Assembly: GCF_000002425.4 (NCBI RefSeq)
Contig: NC_037275.1
Location: forward strand, 1,204,636-1,268,635
DNA from: Physcomitrium patens
Lineage: Eukaryota > Streptophyta > Bryopsida > Funariales > Funariaceae
Reading direction: 5' to 3'
Length of the DNA stretch: 64,000 nucleotides
Part shown: positions 1-12,270 of the stretch, piece by piece
Layout of the letters: every line of letters starts with the position of its first letter
How positions within the stretch are numbered: position 1 is the stretch's first letter
Position numbers and translations under genes: made by a program
The notes under the pieces: generated by a model
The model's input: the letters and a program-made list of their open reading frames with translations, nothing else
Told to the model about the DNA's origin: nothing
The model's database searches: none

Positions 1-1455
1 TTAATAAAATAAACCAAAAAAATTATTTAATATTTTTTAATAAATAAAAAATATATTACGTACTTTTCTAAAAAGGATATTGATTTTAGTATTTGAACTT
101 CAAATATTCTTACTGGATAAGTTACTTCTTTTACATACAATAATATATTATTTTATGTAGAATAATTTTGTATTTTATAGCATATTAGATCACATCTATA
201 TATATATATACGTCTAATATTCATCTATTGTAAGAAATTACTTATTTATATATGTTTTAATCAATCAATACTGGACTTTTATAATGGTCAATTAATATAA
301 TGTATTGGTCAATCAATAGAGTACATTATATACTGTTTTGGAAAAGAGTTCGTTACTTTTTGACTATTTACTCTTTTGACACATTAATTTATACAGTTCG
401 ATTAGTTAATTTGCAATCAATTAGCAGAATTAAAGCATGAGTATCGCTACATGGTAATTACAAATTGATTGCAGAAGCTTTGAGAAAAAGTTATCTACCT
501 ACCATCTCCAACCTTACAGGAAGTATGCCAAAGTCAAAAACCTTAAGTAACGGTACTATATTTTGTCGAAGGAATGTTTCTTGCAGAGACTCTTTACATA
601 AAAGAGGTGGTTATCCATATCTAAAACGTCACATGAATATGCCATGAGAACCTGCAAATCTACGGATATCTATATATATATATATATATATAATGAAAAC
701 CAGTGGAATGTTCATTTAATAAGTCATGGTACACAAATTTTTCTCTCAGAGCATGTTTACATTGTAAATAAGTGTAGATATCAATCTAACTTGCTGGTAT
801 TTAGATCAGCAAAAATACTGACAGCAATTTCGAATTTGAGACATTACTTTCCTGTCATTTCATTAACAGTAAACTCACCAAGGTACAAATTCTAATGCCG
901 TTTCGAAGGGCAGGAAGCTTTCACAAGATTTCGCGATTTGTGGAGATAGTATTTTTCATCACCAATGAGATTTACCCAATCTCAGAATATGGGCCGCTAT
1001 GTAAATACTGGTCTCACCTTAGTTGTCAATCTCCGTACTGAAATACACAGCTGTGGACACGATTGCACTTCTTAGTCCTATATTCTGATACGGGATAAGG
1101 AAGATAAATTACAGCGAAAAAAACGCAAACCTCCTGCAAGAGGCATACATAGAGACGGGTTTGAATCGCCATGATGCACTAATGTTCCAGTAGACAGGTC
1201 AACACAAGCTCATAGAAGGAGCCAGCATTGGTTTAAAACTGGAAAGACATTGATATTCGCTTCAGCCGACACCCACTCCGTTAAGGATGTCAAAGTGGTA
1301 ACGCCTCGCAGCCAAAGCATTTCGACAACTCACAATCTACTACAGGAGCGATCACAAAAACGACCGGCAGACGCCACTCTGCTAGTAAGACTCACTTTTT
1401 CAAATCAAGCATTACAGATGTACGGTACGCTGGTAGGGATCAGAAATTAAGTTGC

Positions 1456-1598
1456 ATCCACACGATTATTCGGTCAGGGATAACTGTAATGGCATGTTGA
1501 TCATCAAGTCCCAATACATGGCATTTGAAATTCTTCGGAAGGGTCAGAACCTGTGATGTATCCACACGATTTTTCGGACAGGGATAACTGTTTTGGCA
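1456..1598 (+). repeat. 39-bp imperfect direct repeat
   Basis: A 39-bp segment beginning ATCCACACGAT occurs at 1456-1494 and again at 1560-1598 with about four mismatches. The spacer is 65 bp. No coding context is apparent. Confidence 0.8.
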
Positions 1599-2594
1599 CT
1601 TTCGGTCATCACACCGACTTCGAAGATAAGAGTCTCAGTTCGTAACAATAGAGAGAAATAGACACAGAGGCACATAGAAAAAACCCTCAGTAAACCTCTA
1701 CCAGTGGACGACTCGAAGACAACAGCAAGAAGGAAAACTGACATGCCACACTCACATGTGTACTACGATAAGGGGTCCGAGAACTCTACCGAACAAGTTA
1801 CTCTGCACTTCGGCAAGAAAGACACTGGAGTGGCAGGGAGTGGTCTCAGACTATAAGCAGGGGAAATGAGAGAATGACTGAACTCGAGCGGCGGATAGGG
1901 CGCACCTTCCAGCCCTAATTCGTAATCACCTCCTTCAAACCCTAATCAAGTGATGAATCTCGTTATTAATGAATGAATTTTTATTTTTCATCCATTGACA
2001 TCGTTGGTTCCCTCCTTTCTCTCTGATGCTGGCAGGCTATGCCTCCACCTCGAATTAATATTTTCGGGCATCTTTAATGTGGTTTGTAAAAGGTTTTGTA
2101 TTAGTTAAATTATTATCTTGGCATTAATTTATTTAATTTTTTAATAGTAGTGGAAAAATTATAAATGCGTTCTTCATTTTTTAAATATATTTTGATTATA
2201 GAAGTTGATGAGCAAACATGACAGAGGACTTGAAGATCCTATGTTTTGTATGCTTCCGACATGAAGTAATTCTTCAACACAAAACCATGGAAATAAAAAT
2301 TTAAAATTTTATGTGGCCATGATAAAGATTATAATAATTCGACTTGAAAAATAAAAGATAATTCTACATTGTGTTTTTGAGTTATTGATATTTTTTGAAA
2401 GAATAAAAATTTTGCAGATATGAACACAAAAAAATGTAAAAAAAATCGTTAGAGGTGGCTTGTTATTAAATTTTACATGAATAACTTATTTAAAGAATGT
2501 ATCATACTATTTGTTGATATATTCTTTCAATAATATGAAATAATAGAACTTGTCTATTAATATGTGGCATTTTTAATGACTTAAAGTATTATTG

Positions 2595-3289
2595 ATATAT
2601 ATATATATATATATATATATTTTTTTTAATAGTAAAATATTTAAAAAGATTCAATAAATATATTTTTTATAAGTGTTGAAATGTCTTCATGTTAATATTT
2701 TAGAAACCAAATAGTTTTAAAATTTGCAAAAATTACATGTTTATTATTCTTTTATTATTGTGCATAAGATGATTTTGATAGTTATAATTAACTATCAATA
2801 ATAATATTTTACTCTTTATTTTTATTTCTATAATATAATTTTGTAGAGTGGTTTTAAATACATATTTACAAACATCTATCTATAATAATTTATGTTTTTA
2901 TAAGTTTTAATCAAATCTTTATTAATATAGATATTAATCAAGTACCGTGCATATGATTAATATGCTAAGACTATTTAGTTAAAAACCATATATATATATA
3001 TATATATATACATAAAAATCATAAAAATAAAAAAATAAAAATAAATGATGATATAATTAATTATATTTTGAAAATATAAAAATTAAAATTTATAAAAATA
3101 TTTCACTTGATATGTAGTATTAACAAAATTTAAATTTAAATTGGTATGAGTAAAATAATTAAAATCATAATACTATATAATAATATTAATTATATATTTA
3201 GATAAAAATCTATTAATAAATTTAGTAATAAATATTTTTTGATTAGATTTTAATATTTTAAATTATGTATTTCAAAACCAAAATAATTA

Positions 3290-3320
<31 letters not shown>
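2595..3320. repeat. cluster of TA microsatellites
   Basis: Three uninterrupted (TA)n tracts lie at about 2595-2620, 2989-3010 and 3292-3320. Similar shorter tracts lie at about 197-210 and 671-692. The last one directly precedes the decayed LTR that starts near 3331. Confidence 0.9.
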
Positions 3321-3324
<4 letters not shown>

Positions 3325-3330
3325 AATGTA

Positions 3331-3875
3331 TATCAAGGACATGAATGATTACAAAACTCTAAAGAAGAAATATATTCTTTTGACATTCAAAAAGAAAAAT
3401 AAATTAATTAAAGATAGATGTGAGATAGAATTTAAAATGGCTATTGCCAAATAAAAAGAGATTGGAGATTCTTAAGTTAAGATAAAAATACAAAAAAGAT
3501 ATTGACAAGAGTGAAGAAGGCTTCACTCTTCTTTCTATATAAACTATCTAACAATGGAGTTATATGATAACATTTTATAGTTCATTCAACACATATCCAA
3601 CTTGTAGGACACATGTCTAACTTGCAAAACAACTTTCCCATATGTGCAATATTTGACCAACTTATAATACAAGTAGTCAACATGTGTAATACATGGCCAA
3701 CTTGTTGGATAAGATTTTATCCTATAAATCACCTATAAATACTTTTAAAGTCAATTCTCATTTACAAAGCTTCTAAAAAGCTTTTCTTCAAGACATTATA
3801 AAAGTTACTTACTTCAACTTCTATCTAATTTTATTCATCATACTTAATACTAATATCAATATTAATGTGCATGAA
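3331..3875 (-). mobile_element. decayed A-type solo LTR
   Basis: It matches, at low identity and in the same order, the LTRs of gypsy A (7643-8189 and 13458-14009). The start resembles TGTCAAGGAC. The 13-bp dyad beginning GACAAGAGTG lies beside a TATA-like string, and the block of ACATGTG/CAACTTG words follows. It reads on the minus strand. No internal gypsy sequence adjoins it, so a solo LTR or a truncated copy fits. It is old and strongly AT-shifted. The right edge is approximate. Confidence 0.7.
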
Positions 3876-5419
3876 ATTATTATTCTTTTCAAAACAAGTT
3901 CCATGAAGAACAATAACCACATATTGAAGAATTCTAAGATGCAATAAATTGTATTAGCTATATACTTTGATCTTTATTTTTTTTATAGGTAATTAATAGG
4001 TTCTCTCTATTTTTTACATAATTTTACCATAATGTAATTTTATTAAAATATATATGTAATTTTTATTATTTATTTATTTTTAATTTCAAAAGTTTAGATA
4101 GGTCTTTTAAATTTAAATTAAATAAAAGTAGGATTATGAGTTAAGATAATTTTATTAATAGAAATAAATTATATTAGCAAGTTAATAATTCATCTGTAGA
4201 CAAAATCGAAATCACTTTAAAAACTAGCTTGCAGCTAAGAATGTATCAATCACATACTGGTACACCTTATTACTACTTGGAGTAGGACACCTTAAAGTAA
4301 TAGAGCTAGGAGTAAGAATTGATGCAATGAAAGAAATAACAATTTTAAGATGACTCTAAAATTGTACCCTAATTACTTTATGGTAATAAATAATGAATGA
4401 TTAAGACTTTGACAAAAGTATTAACTTTTAATACAAATATTGCAATTATAGATATTATATATTTTAATCTATAATTTATATTAGAATAGATAATTATTAA
4501 TTTTTGTCTAAGCTATTCCAATTTTATTTTGATAATATTTTATTTATTTATTTATTTAACTATCTATCTATCTATTTATAGATATAATATTTTAAAAATT
4601 ATATCTAAATTTTAATTTTAAACTTATATCAAAATTCACAATATTTATGTAATTTTTTTCTATAAAGTATTTAAATTTTTTAAATTTAAAATAACTTAAT
4701 TAATATAAAGAATGAAAATTTTAAAAATAAAATCCTAAATAGACTTTATACTGAAAAGACAGCATAAAAGATTATGATTTTTAATTTCTTGAATAGAAGC
4801 ACTTTATAAATTGGAGGCAATTTGAATAGGGCAATGACCTTCAAGTTTTTAAAAATCACTTGAGATTCTCCCAACTAGTGTATTGAATCAACATGGAGTA
4901 ACTTTTCAGGGCATGCAATCCAAACTTAAATATTTCAGGGTTTACTTGTTGTGGATTTTGCCCTCAGGCGTAGCATTGAGTTTCTGCCCAAATCAACAAG
5001 ACAGAAGATGTCAGAGGGTGGTGTTGCGGGAAGCCGTCCCATTATATTTGAAGTGGTGGTTTACAGGGATTATTCCATTTAGCATCCCATGTTGAAAATA
5101 TGTACAGTGAACTGATTTTCCATTAGACGACAAGGCCATTTACACAATTAGGGTTACTGACCGTAGTAAAAGGGTAGACCTAAATTTGACCAGATGGCGT
5201 CATTATAGGAATGGGGGCACAGGTTGGGTGCCATCAACACCTTCTTCCAACCTGCGTTCGTTTGAATTAATGGCTGTAAATTCTATCTAAATCATCCATG
5301 TATATGATTTCATAAACACATCTAATTATATAAGTAGAATTTAGCATGGATCCGTGCTACATAGTATATGGCAATGTAAATTAAAACAACTCTTTATAAT
5401 ATGAAGTTTTGGTCCACAA
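3876..5419. other. AT-rich DNA, no gene seen
   Basis: No recognisable gene or element. A less AT-rich patch at about 4850-5260 has a 70-codon open frame without known motifs. The stretch separates the solo LTR from the truncated left end of gypsy A'. Confidence 0.5.
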
Positions 5420-7514
5420 TGTTGGATTCTTGTAAAGACCAAAGTCTAAACTATCATAAATGAAAATATTTCAAAAATACTTAAAGATATGCAATGTTTT
5501 TTGAGATTTGCTAATTATTATTAGATCTTTATCAAAAACTTTTTTTAAAATTGCAGCTCCTCTTATATGCTTGATATGTAAAGACAAACTTAAGTGGAGC
5601 AAAGAAGCTAAAGCATCTTTTGAAGCCTTAAAGACAATACTTATTTTTGTACCAATATTGTATTATATTGACTTTTCAAAGGAGTTTTTTCATAGAAACA
5701 GAAACATTAGATATTGCTATAGATATTGTTTTGTTATAAAAGAGGGTAAAAATAAACTCTATCTAATAGCTTTCCATTCTAGAGAAATTTTTAGCAATCG
5801 AGATTAACTATGAGATCCATAATAAAGAGCTTCTTGTAATTATAGATTCATTTAAAAATTAGCGTCATTATCTAAAAGACGCTTCTAATCTAGTCATTTT
5901 TGTTGTATGGCATTGTTTTCTATTTGGGAATATACTAGGTATCTAGTTATAGATGGTTTAGCTTTAACTTATTAGATAAATTCTAATAAGTGATATATTT
6001 TTATTAGAGATGCCAAATAAATATAAAAATATCAAAAGATATTCTACTAATAAAAAAACTCTTTATATTTATGATGCTTTATACATAAGGCTTTCTAAAG
6101 TATCTAAAAATGTTCTAATATCCTTTGCTATACAAAGTCATATCAAAATCATTTGTTGGTAAGCTTGAATTTTAATAAGCTCAAAGAAAATCTATAATCT
6201 TCTTGCAAAAATCTATCTTTATACCATAATTTTGCCATAGCTCTATATCTCCATCTTTAACATGTATATAAAGTCTTGGCTTCCAAAACTCCCTTTACTT
6301 TGCATAAAATGCCCAAATTATACCAAAATCCTTTCAAAATATTTTTCTTCCATGAAAGATTTTTTTTCTTCAAATTTTAGAAATTCATATCTCTTTATGC
6401 AACTATTCAATTTTTTTAAGTTTCTAAATAATGTAAAATTTACTTTTAAGCTATACTAAAAAAATAAATTATAAATCTACTCCCAATTATTTAGCATCTT
6501 AAGAATCCTAGCAGGTACTCCAATCCGTAATTTATAGGCATCTAAATACTATTTTCTTCATATTTCAAAAATAAAAATTTTAAATGCTATAAAATTTATA
6601 TATAAAATTTAACAACATAATAATATATATTTTTAGAAATATTTAGTTGAAATCTTATCAAATTGCTCAAGATATAGCTCAAAATACAACCAATAGTAAA
6701 TCAGATTACTTATTGCCCTTAGATTGCAAGCACTAATCTCAACTTCCTATATCTTCAATATCTTAGCTAAGAATTCATCAAGTAATATATAAAAAGTGTA
6801 GCCAAAAAAATTACGATTTGTTACTTTGCATAAAATATCCAAATTGTTGCCAAGCCTGTTAGAGTATGTCTTAACTAAAATTTGATTTCAAGATTATTTA
6901 TCAATCTAAAAAATAATAAGATTTATTAGATGATTTTTGAAAATATTTTCATCTAAAATCAAAAAAAAGAAATATAGCTTTTGATGAAAAAAAAAAAAAA
7001 ATCTTGAAACTAGAGCTTTTTTATCTTTGAGTAATAAAATCAACATTGACTATTGATTCAACATTTGTCATGCAAATTTAATTCATTATATCTTTTAATC
7101 TTCTTATTCATGATATTAAAAATAATTTTTTCAAGTCATATGATACTTTCAAGTTTGAGTTTAAAAATAATTCATCTTATTTTGAGAGATAATTATATAT
7201 TTTAAAAAGTAAAATATAATCACATGTCCTTCAAGCTTATCATAACTTTCCAATAGCCTCTCATTTTGGATACAATAAGACTTAAGAATTAATATCAAGA
7301 GATTTTTAGTGGCCTCAAATATAAAAGGTAGTTAATGACTTTGTAGAATCATAAAATATTTGTTCAAGATCAAAAAATTTTCATCATCAATTTTATGGAT
7401 TTTTTTTAGCTATTATCTATTTTGGAACAACTATAATTTTTTGTTTCTTTGGATTTTATTACAGATCTTTTAGACTCAAGTTCATATAACTCTATATTTT
7501 TAATAGTAGATTAT
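5420..7514 (+). mobile_element. gypsy A', left part (old, broken)
   Basis: Ty3/gypsy fossil, plus strand. From about 5423 it follows the end of the reverse transcriptase and the RNase H of gypsy A. After an unexplained insert (5906-6845) it resumes with the RNase H to integrase linker, the integrase zinc-binding region and the first part of the catalytic core. It stops at copia C1, which entered at 7514/7541. The remainder is at 27541-29535. Similarity is clear at DNA level but heavily shifted to AT, as expected of an old methylated copy. Its 5' half is absent from this position. It has very many breaks. Confidence 0.85.
5906..6845. other. unexplained insert within gypsy A'
   Basis: About 0.94 kb of AT-rich sequence separates two adjacent stretches of the A' polyprotein region. 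It matches nothing else recognised in this window. A 29-bp imperfect direct repeat beginning CTTTGCATAAAAT lies at about 6297-6325 and at 6824-6852, the second at the right junction. A small part of the gypsy sequence is missing at the join, so this may be an insertion with deletion. Family unknown. Confidence 0.5.
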
Positions 7515-7642
7515 TATTGAAGAAATAGAAGTTTAAAGTCACAATACATAGTATCAGCAAGATTACACATAAAGAAAGTATGGAATAAGATATCTCTCAA
7601 TTCTAACATCCAATACTTATAGGTTTTTGTTGTTGCCTTATT
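7515..7642 (-). repeat. C1 3' LTR, outer part
   Basis: It aligns with 27060-27187 of the C1 5' LTR. Both begin near TATTGAA and share the segment around CCAATACTTATAGG. Gypsy A interrupts it at 7642/14010, and CTTAT is duplicated on both sides. The rest of this LTR is at 14010-14343. Confidence 0.85.
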
Positions 7643-8189
7643 GTCAAGGACAAAGACTCGATGAGGGAAAATATACACAAAAAGGCTATCTCGATATAAT
7701 AAGTCAAAATATAAACAAGTATGTATATTAAAAGGAAACTGGAATGGCTATTGCCAAAAGACAAGAAAACTAGAGACCCTTGAAACTAGACTAGAAGCAA
7801 GAAAGGAGTTGACAAGAGTGAAGAAGCCTTCACTCTTGTCTCTATATATACTATCTAACTAGGGGCTACGTGGCAACGTTCTATAGGACCTCCAATATGT
7901 GTTGACTTTGTAGGACACATGCCTTGACTTACAAGGCAAGTTTTTCTACGTGTGGGCCACATAGTTAGCTTGATCTTCAAGCTAACAACATGTGTGGCAC
8001 ATGGCCAACTTGTTGACCACGTTTCTAATCCAAAAAGTCAATTAAAGACACCTGTCAAAGCAGCGTCTAGGAAGTTTCTAGGAAGCTTTTATATTAAATA
8101 TTATAGAATTAACTTACTTTTATCTACTTTTACTTACTTCTACCTATTTCTATATGTAATTATTAGCTTACATGATTATGGCCATGACA
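7643..8189 (-). repeat. gypsy A 3' LTR
   Basis: 547 bp, TG...CA ends. In element sense it holds an upstream region with several dyads, including 10-bp arms at 7964-7973 and 7977-7986. A TATATATA box lies at 7843-7850, then a 13-bp stem dyad at 7811-7840. The partner LTR is at 13458-14009. Confidence 0.95.
7811..7850 (-). promoter_or_regulatory. TATA box plus 13-bp dyad, gypsy A LTR
   Basis: In element sense TATATATA is followed after 2 nt by a perfect 13-bp inverted repeat with a 4-nt centre (7811-7823 and 7828-7840). The same layout is at 13626-13665 in the other LTR. Family B has it with a different stem sequence. Confidence 0.75.
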
Positions 8190-8203
8190 TTACCCCCTCT
8201 TCT
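8190..8203 (-). promoter_or_regulatory. polypurine tract, gypsy A
   Basis: The minus strand reads AGAAGAGGGGGTAA directly before the 3' LTR. It is the expected plus-strand DNA priming site. B3 has a near-identical tract at 58449-58462. Confidence 0.85.
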
Positions 8204-8230
8204 AGAGACGAGTTCCAGGAGGAGCGGTCA

Positions 8231-8479
8231 TCATATGTTGAGGAAATCTATGATGCGATGAATTGTATTCGCCACATACTCTGATCTCTGTTCTCTTCGA
8301 AGATGATTGATAGGGCCTCTCAACCATCGGTAGTGTCCCATACCAGGGCGGGAAGACCACTGAGTTATTTGATCATTGTTGAGGCCTTCGTAACTTCCTT
8401 CGAATAGAATATTCGGAACACCATTAAGAGTTGTTCCTACCTCTAGCAAAAAAACCAAACATCGGGAGTCTCTTCCCAA
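8231..8479 (-). pseudogene. ORF3 of gypsy A (conserved extra gene)
   Basis: An open frame of 82 codons lies between pol and the polypurine tract. Its C-terminal half shares a distinct motif with the 117-codon ORF3 of B3 (58059-58412) and with B2 (24618-24971). The A form is GHYRWLRGPINHLRREQ, followed by an E..A.....I..FL pattern. An acidic or polar stretch with a Trp-Ser pair precedes it. No signal peptide or membrane segment is visible, and I recognise no known domain. Shared position and motif in two diverged families indicate that it was a real gene. This copy is a fossil, and its N-terminal part is unclear. Confidence 0.75.
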
Positions 8480-8747
8480 ATCGTGATACCAAAGGCGTTA
8501 TATCTCACCATCTATTCGAGGAAGAACATGTCGTTCTTGAAGATCTTCACCTCGATTGTGTCGTCTTGAAGGTTGTGACAATCGTAATGTCTCATCCGGC
8601 AGGTCAGCAAACGAAGGTTCTTGAGTTGAATCCGCTGGTTGTTGGCTCTCCATCTAATTAGCGTCACAAATGCAAAGAAGTTACAAACAAAGATAAGAAA
8701 TTGAATGTTATCTTGCCTCAATCTTGTCTCTTTTATAAGAGAGATTT

Positions 8748-10154
8748 TCATCTTGGTTTTGATGGATGTCGTTGATGAAAAACTTTGACTTTAGCTGATG
8801 CATTTACTAGATTCCTGGATGGCTTCCATGTGCGTTCACTAATATCATATCTGCGCCAATGAACAAGATATTCCAGCTTATTTCGGCGCCGCCTTGAGTC
8901 TAATATCTCTTCCACCTCAAATTCTTCATTATTATCTACTTCTATAGGAGGCGGTGGCATTTGTCTTCTTCCTTGTACATCCACTATCTTATATGATTCA
9001 AGAAGAGACACGTGGAATACAAGATGGATCTTCATTGACTCCGGTAGATGTAACCGATATGCAACTGGGTTGATCTGTTCAGAAACAGAAAAGAGGCCAA
9101 GCCTACGATAGTCCAACTTGTCACAAGGTCGAGTAGTCTTGATATTGCGACGAAGTAGCCATACCTTATCACCCACGTTGAGTTGTGGTTGCTCCTTACG
9201 ATATAGATCTGCGTTTATCTTTTGTCGTTCTTGAGCTTCCTTTAATTGCATCTTCATTATTGCATGTAACTCTGACAACCGATTTGCCATATCTTCTACT
9301 GCAAGATTATCAACTTTTGAAAAATCAAAAGTATCAAGTCGTGGATGATAGCCATAATTGGCAAAGAAAGGTATTTGTTGCGTGGAAGAATGTACCGTAT
9401 TATTATAAGCAAACTCTGCCAATGGCAGAAGGGTTGTCCAATCAACTTGTTGGTAGTTCATAGTACACCTTAAATATTGTTCTAAGACTTGGTTTATGCG
9501 CTCTGTTTGTCCATCAGTTTGAGGATAGAAAGCCAAAGATAGCTTTATGTCCACTTTTAAAATCTTGAAAAGGGTCCTCCAAAATCTTGACACAAATTGA
9601 GTTCCCCTATCTGATATGATATCTTTAGATAATCCATGATAGCGATAGATATTATCAATGAAAAACTTAGCTGTTTCTTCACCTGTGATAGATTTTGTAC
9701 ATGGCACAAAATGTGCCATCTTGGTGAAACGATCTACTATCACAAATATAGAATCATAAGATCTTGAGCTTGGAAGATCTGTGATGAAATCCATAGAAAT
9801 AGAAGACCATGGTTGTTCTGGTATAGGTAATGGCTGAAGAAGTCCGTAAGGTCGATGACGAAGAATTTTTGATCTTGAACAAATATCACATGATTGTACA
9901 AAGTCTTTGACTGACTTCTACATTTGTGGCCACCAAAAATTTCTTGATATGAGTTCCAAAGTCTTATTATATCCAAAGTGCCCTGCTGTTGGAAAGTCAT
10001 GATGTGCTTGAAGAACACGTAAACGTGCTTCTCCTTCTGGAACATATAGGTGTCCTTCAAAATATAATAGATTATTTTTGAACTCGAACTTAGAAGGATC
10101 ATGAGACTTGGAAGAATTATTCTCGATATCATGAACAAGAGGGTCTGAGGACAT
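8748..10154 (-). pseudogene. pol: gypsy A integrase with chromodomain
   Basis: Fossil of the C-terminal part of pol. The zinc-binding region with HHDFPTAGHFGYNKT lies near 9950-10060. The catalytic core includes MDFITDLP, SDRGTQF and FYPQTDGQTERINQVLEQYLR with its Asp/Asp/Glu pattern. Then come a GPY/F-like KLDYRRLG region and the HPVFHVSLLE-type linker. A chromodomain of about 50 residues (EEFEVEEILDSRRRR, LEYLVHWRRYDISERTW) ends the protein. Chromodomains of this kind direct integration toward marked chromatin. The region is broken. Confidence 0.9.
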
Positions 10155-10379
10155 ACTAGACTAGATTTGCTTGAGAAAAGTTGAATCAACAGTCAATGTT
10201 GATATCATTGCTCGGAGATGAAATTGCTCCGGTTTCAAGAGGACCGTTATTTGTTGCTCAAAAGCTGCATCTCCTTTTTTTGGTACAAAATAAGAACGTC
10301 TAGATAGGGCATCGGATAAACCTTATTGTTTTCTTGGCCGATAAGTGATAATGAACTCGAATCTTGACAAAGACATACT

Positions 10380-11510
10380 CTAACGAGCTTGACGATGATT
10401 CAACACGCGTGCTGACATGAAATACTCGAGGTTCTTGTGATTTGTATATACAGTGACTGGACTAGAAGCGCCTTCTAGATAATGACGCCATTCTTGAAAG
10501 GAATCCATGATCGCAAGAAGTTCTTTATCATGGATCTCATAATTTATCTCGGCTGCTGAGAATTTTCTTGAATGAAAAGCTATTGGATGAAGTTTGTCAT
10601 CTGTTCCCATTTATGATAAAACTGCACCCAAGACAAAATCTGATGCATCTGTTTCCATAAAAAATGCTTTGAAAAAGTCAACACGATATAAGACTGGTGC
10701 AAAGACAAACGATGTCTTCAAGGCTTCAAATGCTGCTTCCGCTTCTTGATTCCATTGGAATTTATCTCTACTAGTCAAGCGTGTAAGTGGAGCTGCAACT
10801 CGTGAGAAATCTTTGATGAAGATCCGATAGTAATTGGCAAATCTCAAGAAACATTGGACATCTCTTATTGTCCTTGGAATCTTCCAATCCATGATTGTTT
10901 GGACTTTCTTAGAATCCATCATGAGACCATCATTTGAAATGATGTATCCTAAAAAGTCAACTTGAGTAGTGTGAAATACACACTTTTCCATCTTGGCGTA
11001 CAATCCTGCATCTCTAAGTTTTTGTAATACTTGACGAACATGTATTTCATGTTCTTCGACGTTCTTAGAATAGATCAGGATATCGTCTAGATAGCAGATG
11101 ACAAAATTGTCTAAGAATTCACAAAATACATCATTCATGAGATGTTGAAAAGCAGCTGGTACATTCGTGAGTCCAAAAGGCATGACATTATATTCGAAAT
11201 GTCCATACCTGGTTCGAAACGCAGTCTTCCATTCATCTCCTTCTTTGATCCGTACTAGATTATATGCTCCTCTTAGATCTATTTTTGTATAGATCTTAGC
11301 TTGATTCAATTGGTCAAGGAGTCCTGATATCAAAGGTAATGGATACCTGTTCTTGATTGTGATCTTGTTGAGTCCTCGATAATCAACACACATTCGTAAA
11401 GATCCATCTTTTTTCTTTACGAATAGAACTGGAGCTCCTGCTGGAGATTTTGAATGGCGTATGAAATTCTTCGCTAAATTCTCGTCAATATATGTCTTGA
11501 GTTTAGCCAT
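10380..11510 (-). pseudogene. pol: gypsy A reverse transcriptase and RNase H
   Basis: Fossil polymerase region. Reverse-transcriptase motifs in order are [39 protein letters not shown] and the catalytic [10 protein letters not shown]. RNase H follows with [14 protein letters not shown], a KELLAI helix and [10 protein letters not shown]. Identity to B3 is high enough to place both in one chromovirus lineage. Broken copy. Confidence 0.92.
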
Positions 11511-11717
11511 CTCATCTTGCGATAAACTGTAAATTGGTCTAAATGGTGGCTGAGTTCCTTCCTTGAGGTCGATTGAACAAGCATATGGGCGACGCTCAGG
11601 AAGAATATCTGCATTCTTTTTCTCAAAAATGTCTTGATACTCCTGATATTGACTTGGAATGCCATTTGAAGTCTTTACGTTTTCAGAAATAGGTGCAGCA
11701 TAAATAGCAAAAGTTGA

Positions 11718-12130
11718 TCATTCTTTTGCTGCGTGTATAAATGCTTTTGCACCTATCAGTACGGATTTTACTATACTAGACTTATAATTTTTTACTTGGT
11801 TGGTAGAACTATTAATAACGCTCTGGGAAAAGTCAAGTTTACGCGAATTCCAATCTATTCGAGGGTTATATTTTTCTAGCCAGGTTAAACCTAAAATAAC
11901 TGGATTGGACGGGGATTTAATTATGTTAAAAGCTATGTAGCTATCATGACCGTCTATTATTACTTTTATAGGATGAGTTTTATGAGTGACATCTCCAGAA
12001 GACAAGGGACGACCATCTATGACTTCTACATGTACTGGTTTAGGTTTTTGTATAAAAGGTATTTTACGACTTTTAACAAATTGTTCATCTTAAAAACATG
12101 CTGAGGCTCCCGAATCTAATAAAGCAGAGG
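11718..12130 (-). pseudogene. pol: gypsy A aspartic protease
   Basis: Fossil retropepsin. The active-site string LLDSGAS is encoded near 12093-12124 on the minus strand, followed by a region with VILGLTWLEKYNPRIDW, a typical second conserved block of gypsy proteases. It lies just downstream of gag in element sense and overlaps it through the linker. Broken copy. Confidence 0.85.
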
Positions 12131-12225
12131 CTTTGTAATTCTTAGGTCTTAAATATAAGTCTATTATAAAACAAGGAGAGGGTTCTGAGGAGAGGATAGG
12201 ACCTTCATTAGGAATTGTACAAGGT

Positions 12226-12270
12226 TCCAGCTGCATGGTCCCTATTGTAGCTGGACGAATCTATTTTCCG
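12226..12270 (-). promoter_or_regulatory. gag stop hairpin / gag-pol overlap, gypsy A
   Basis: The gag stop (12242-12244) sits in the loop of an inverted repeat with 7-bp arms TCCAGCT and AGCTGGA (12226-12232, 12249-12255) and a 16-nt loop. GAA AAT codons lie 7 nt before the stem. Pol sequence overlaps in the -1 frame. B2 and B3 have the same layout with a compensated innermost pair. It is a candidate -1 recoding signal, which is an inference. Confidence 0.55.

Larger units (their letters stand above)
1..3330. other. AT-rich intergenic DNA, no gene seen
   Basis: No convincing gene on either strand. Most of the stretch is very AT-rich, with several TA runs. A more balanced patch at about 900-1950 resembles the 36-48 kb island in composition. 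It has only short, unrelated open frames, none over about 85 codons, and no recognisable domain. Confidence 0.6.

Noticed and set aside
8512-8751. 79-codon minus-strand frame between pol and ORF3 of gypsy A
   Set aside because: No counterpart in B2 or B3 and no motif; probably a chance frame.
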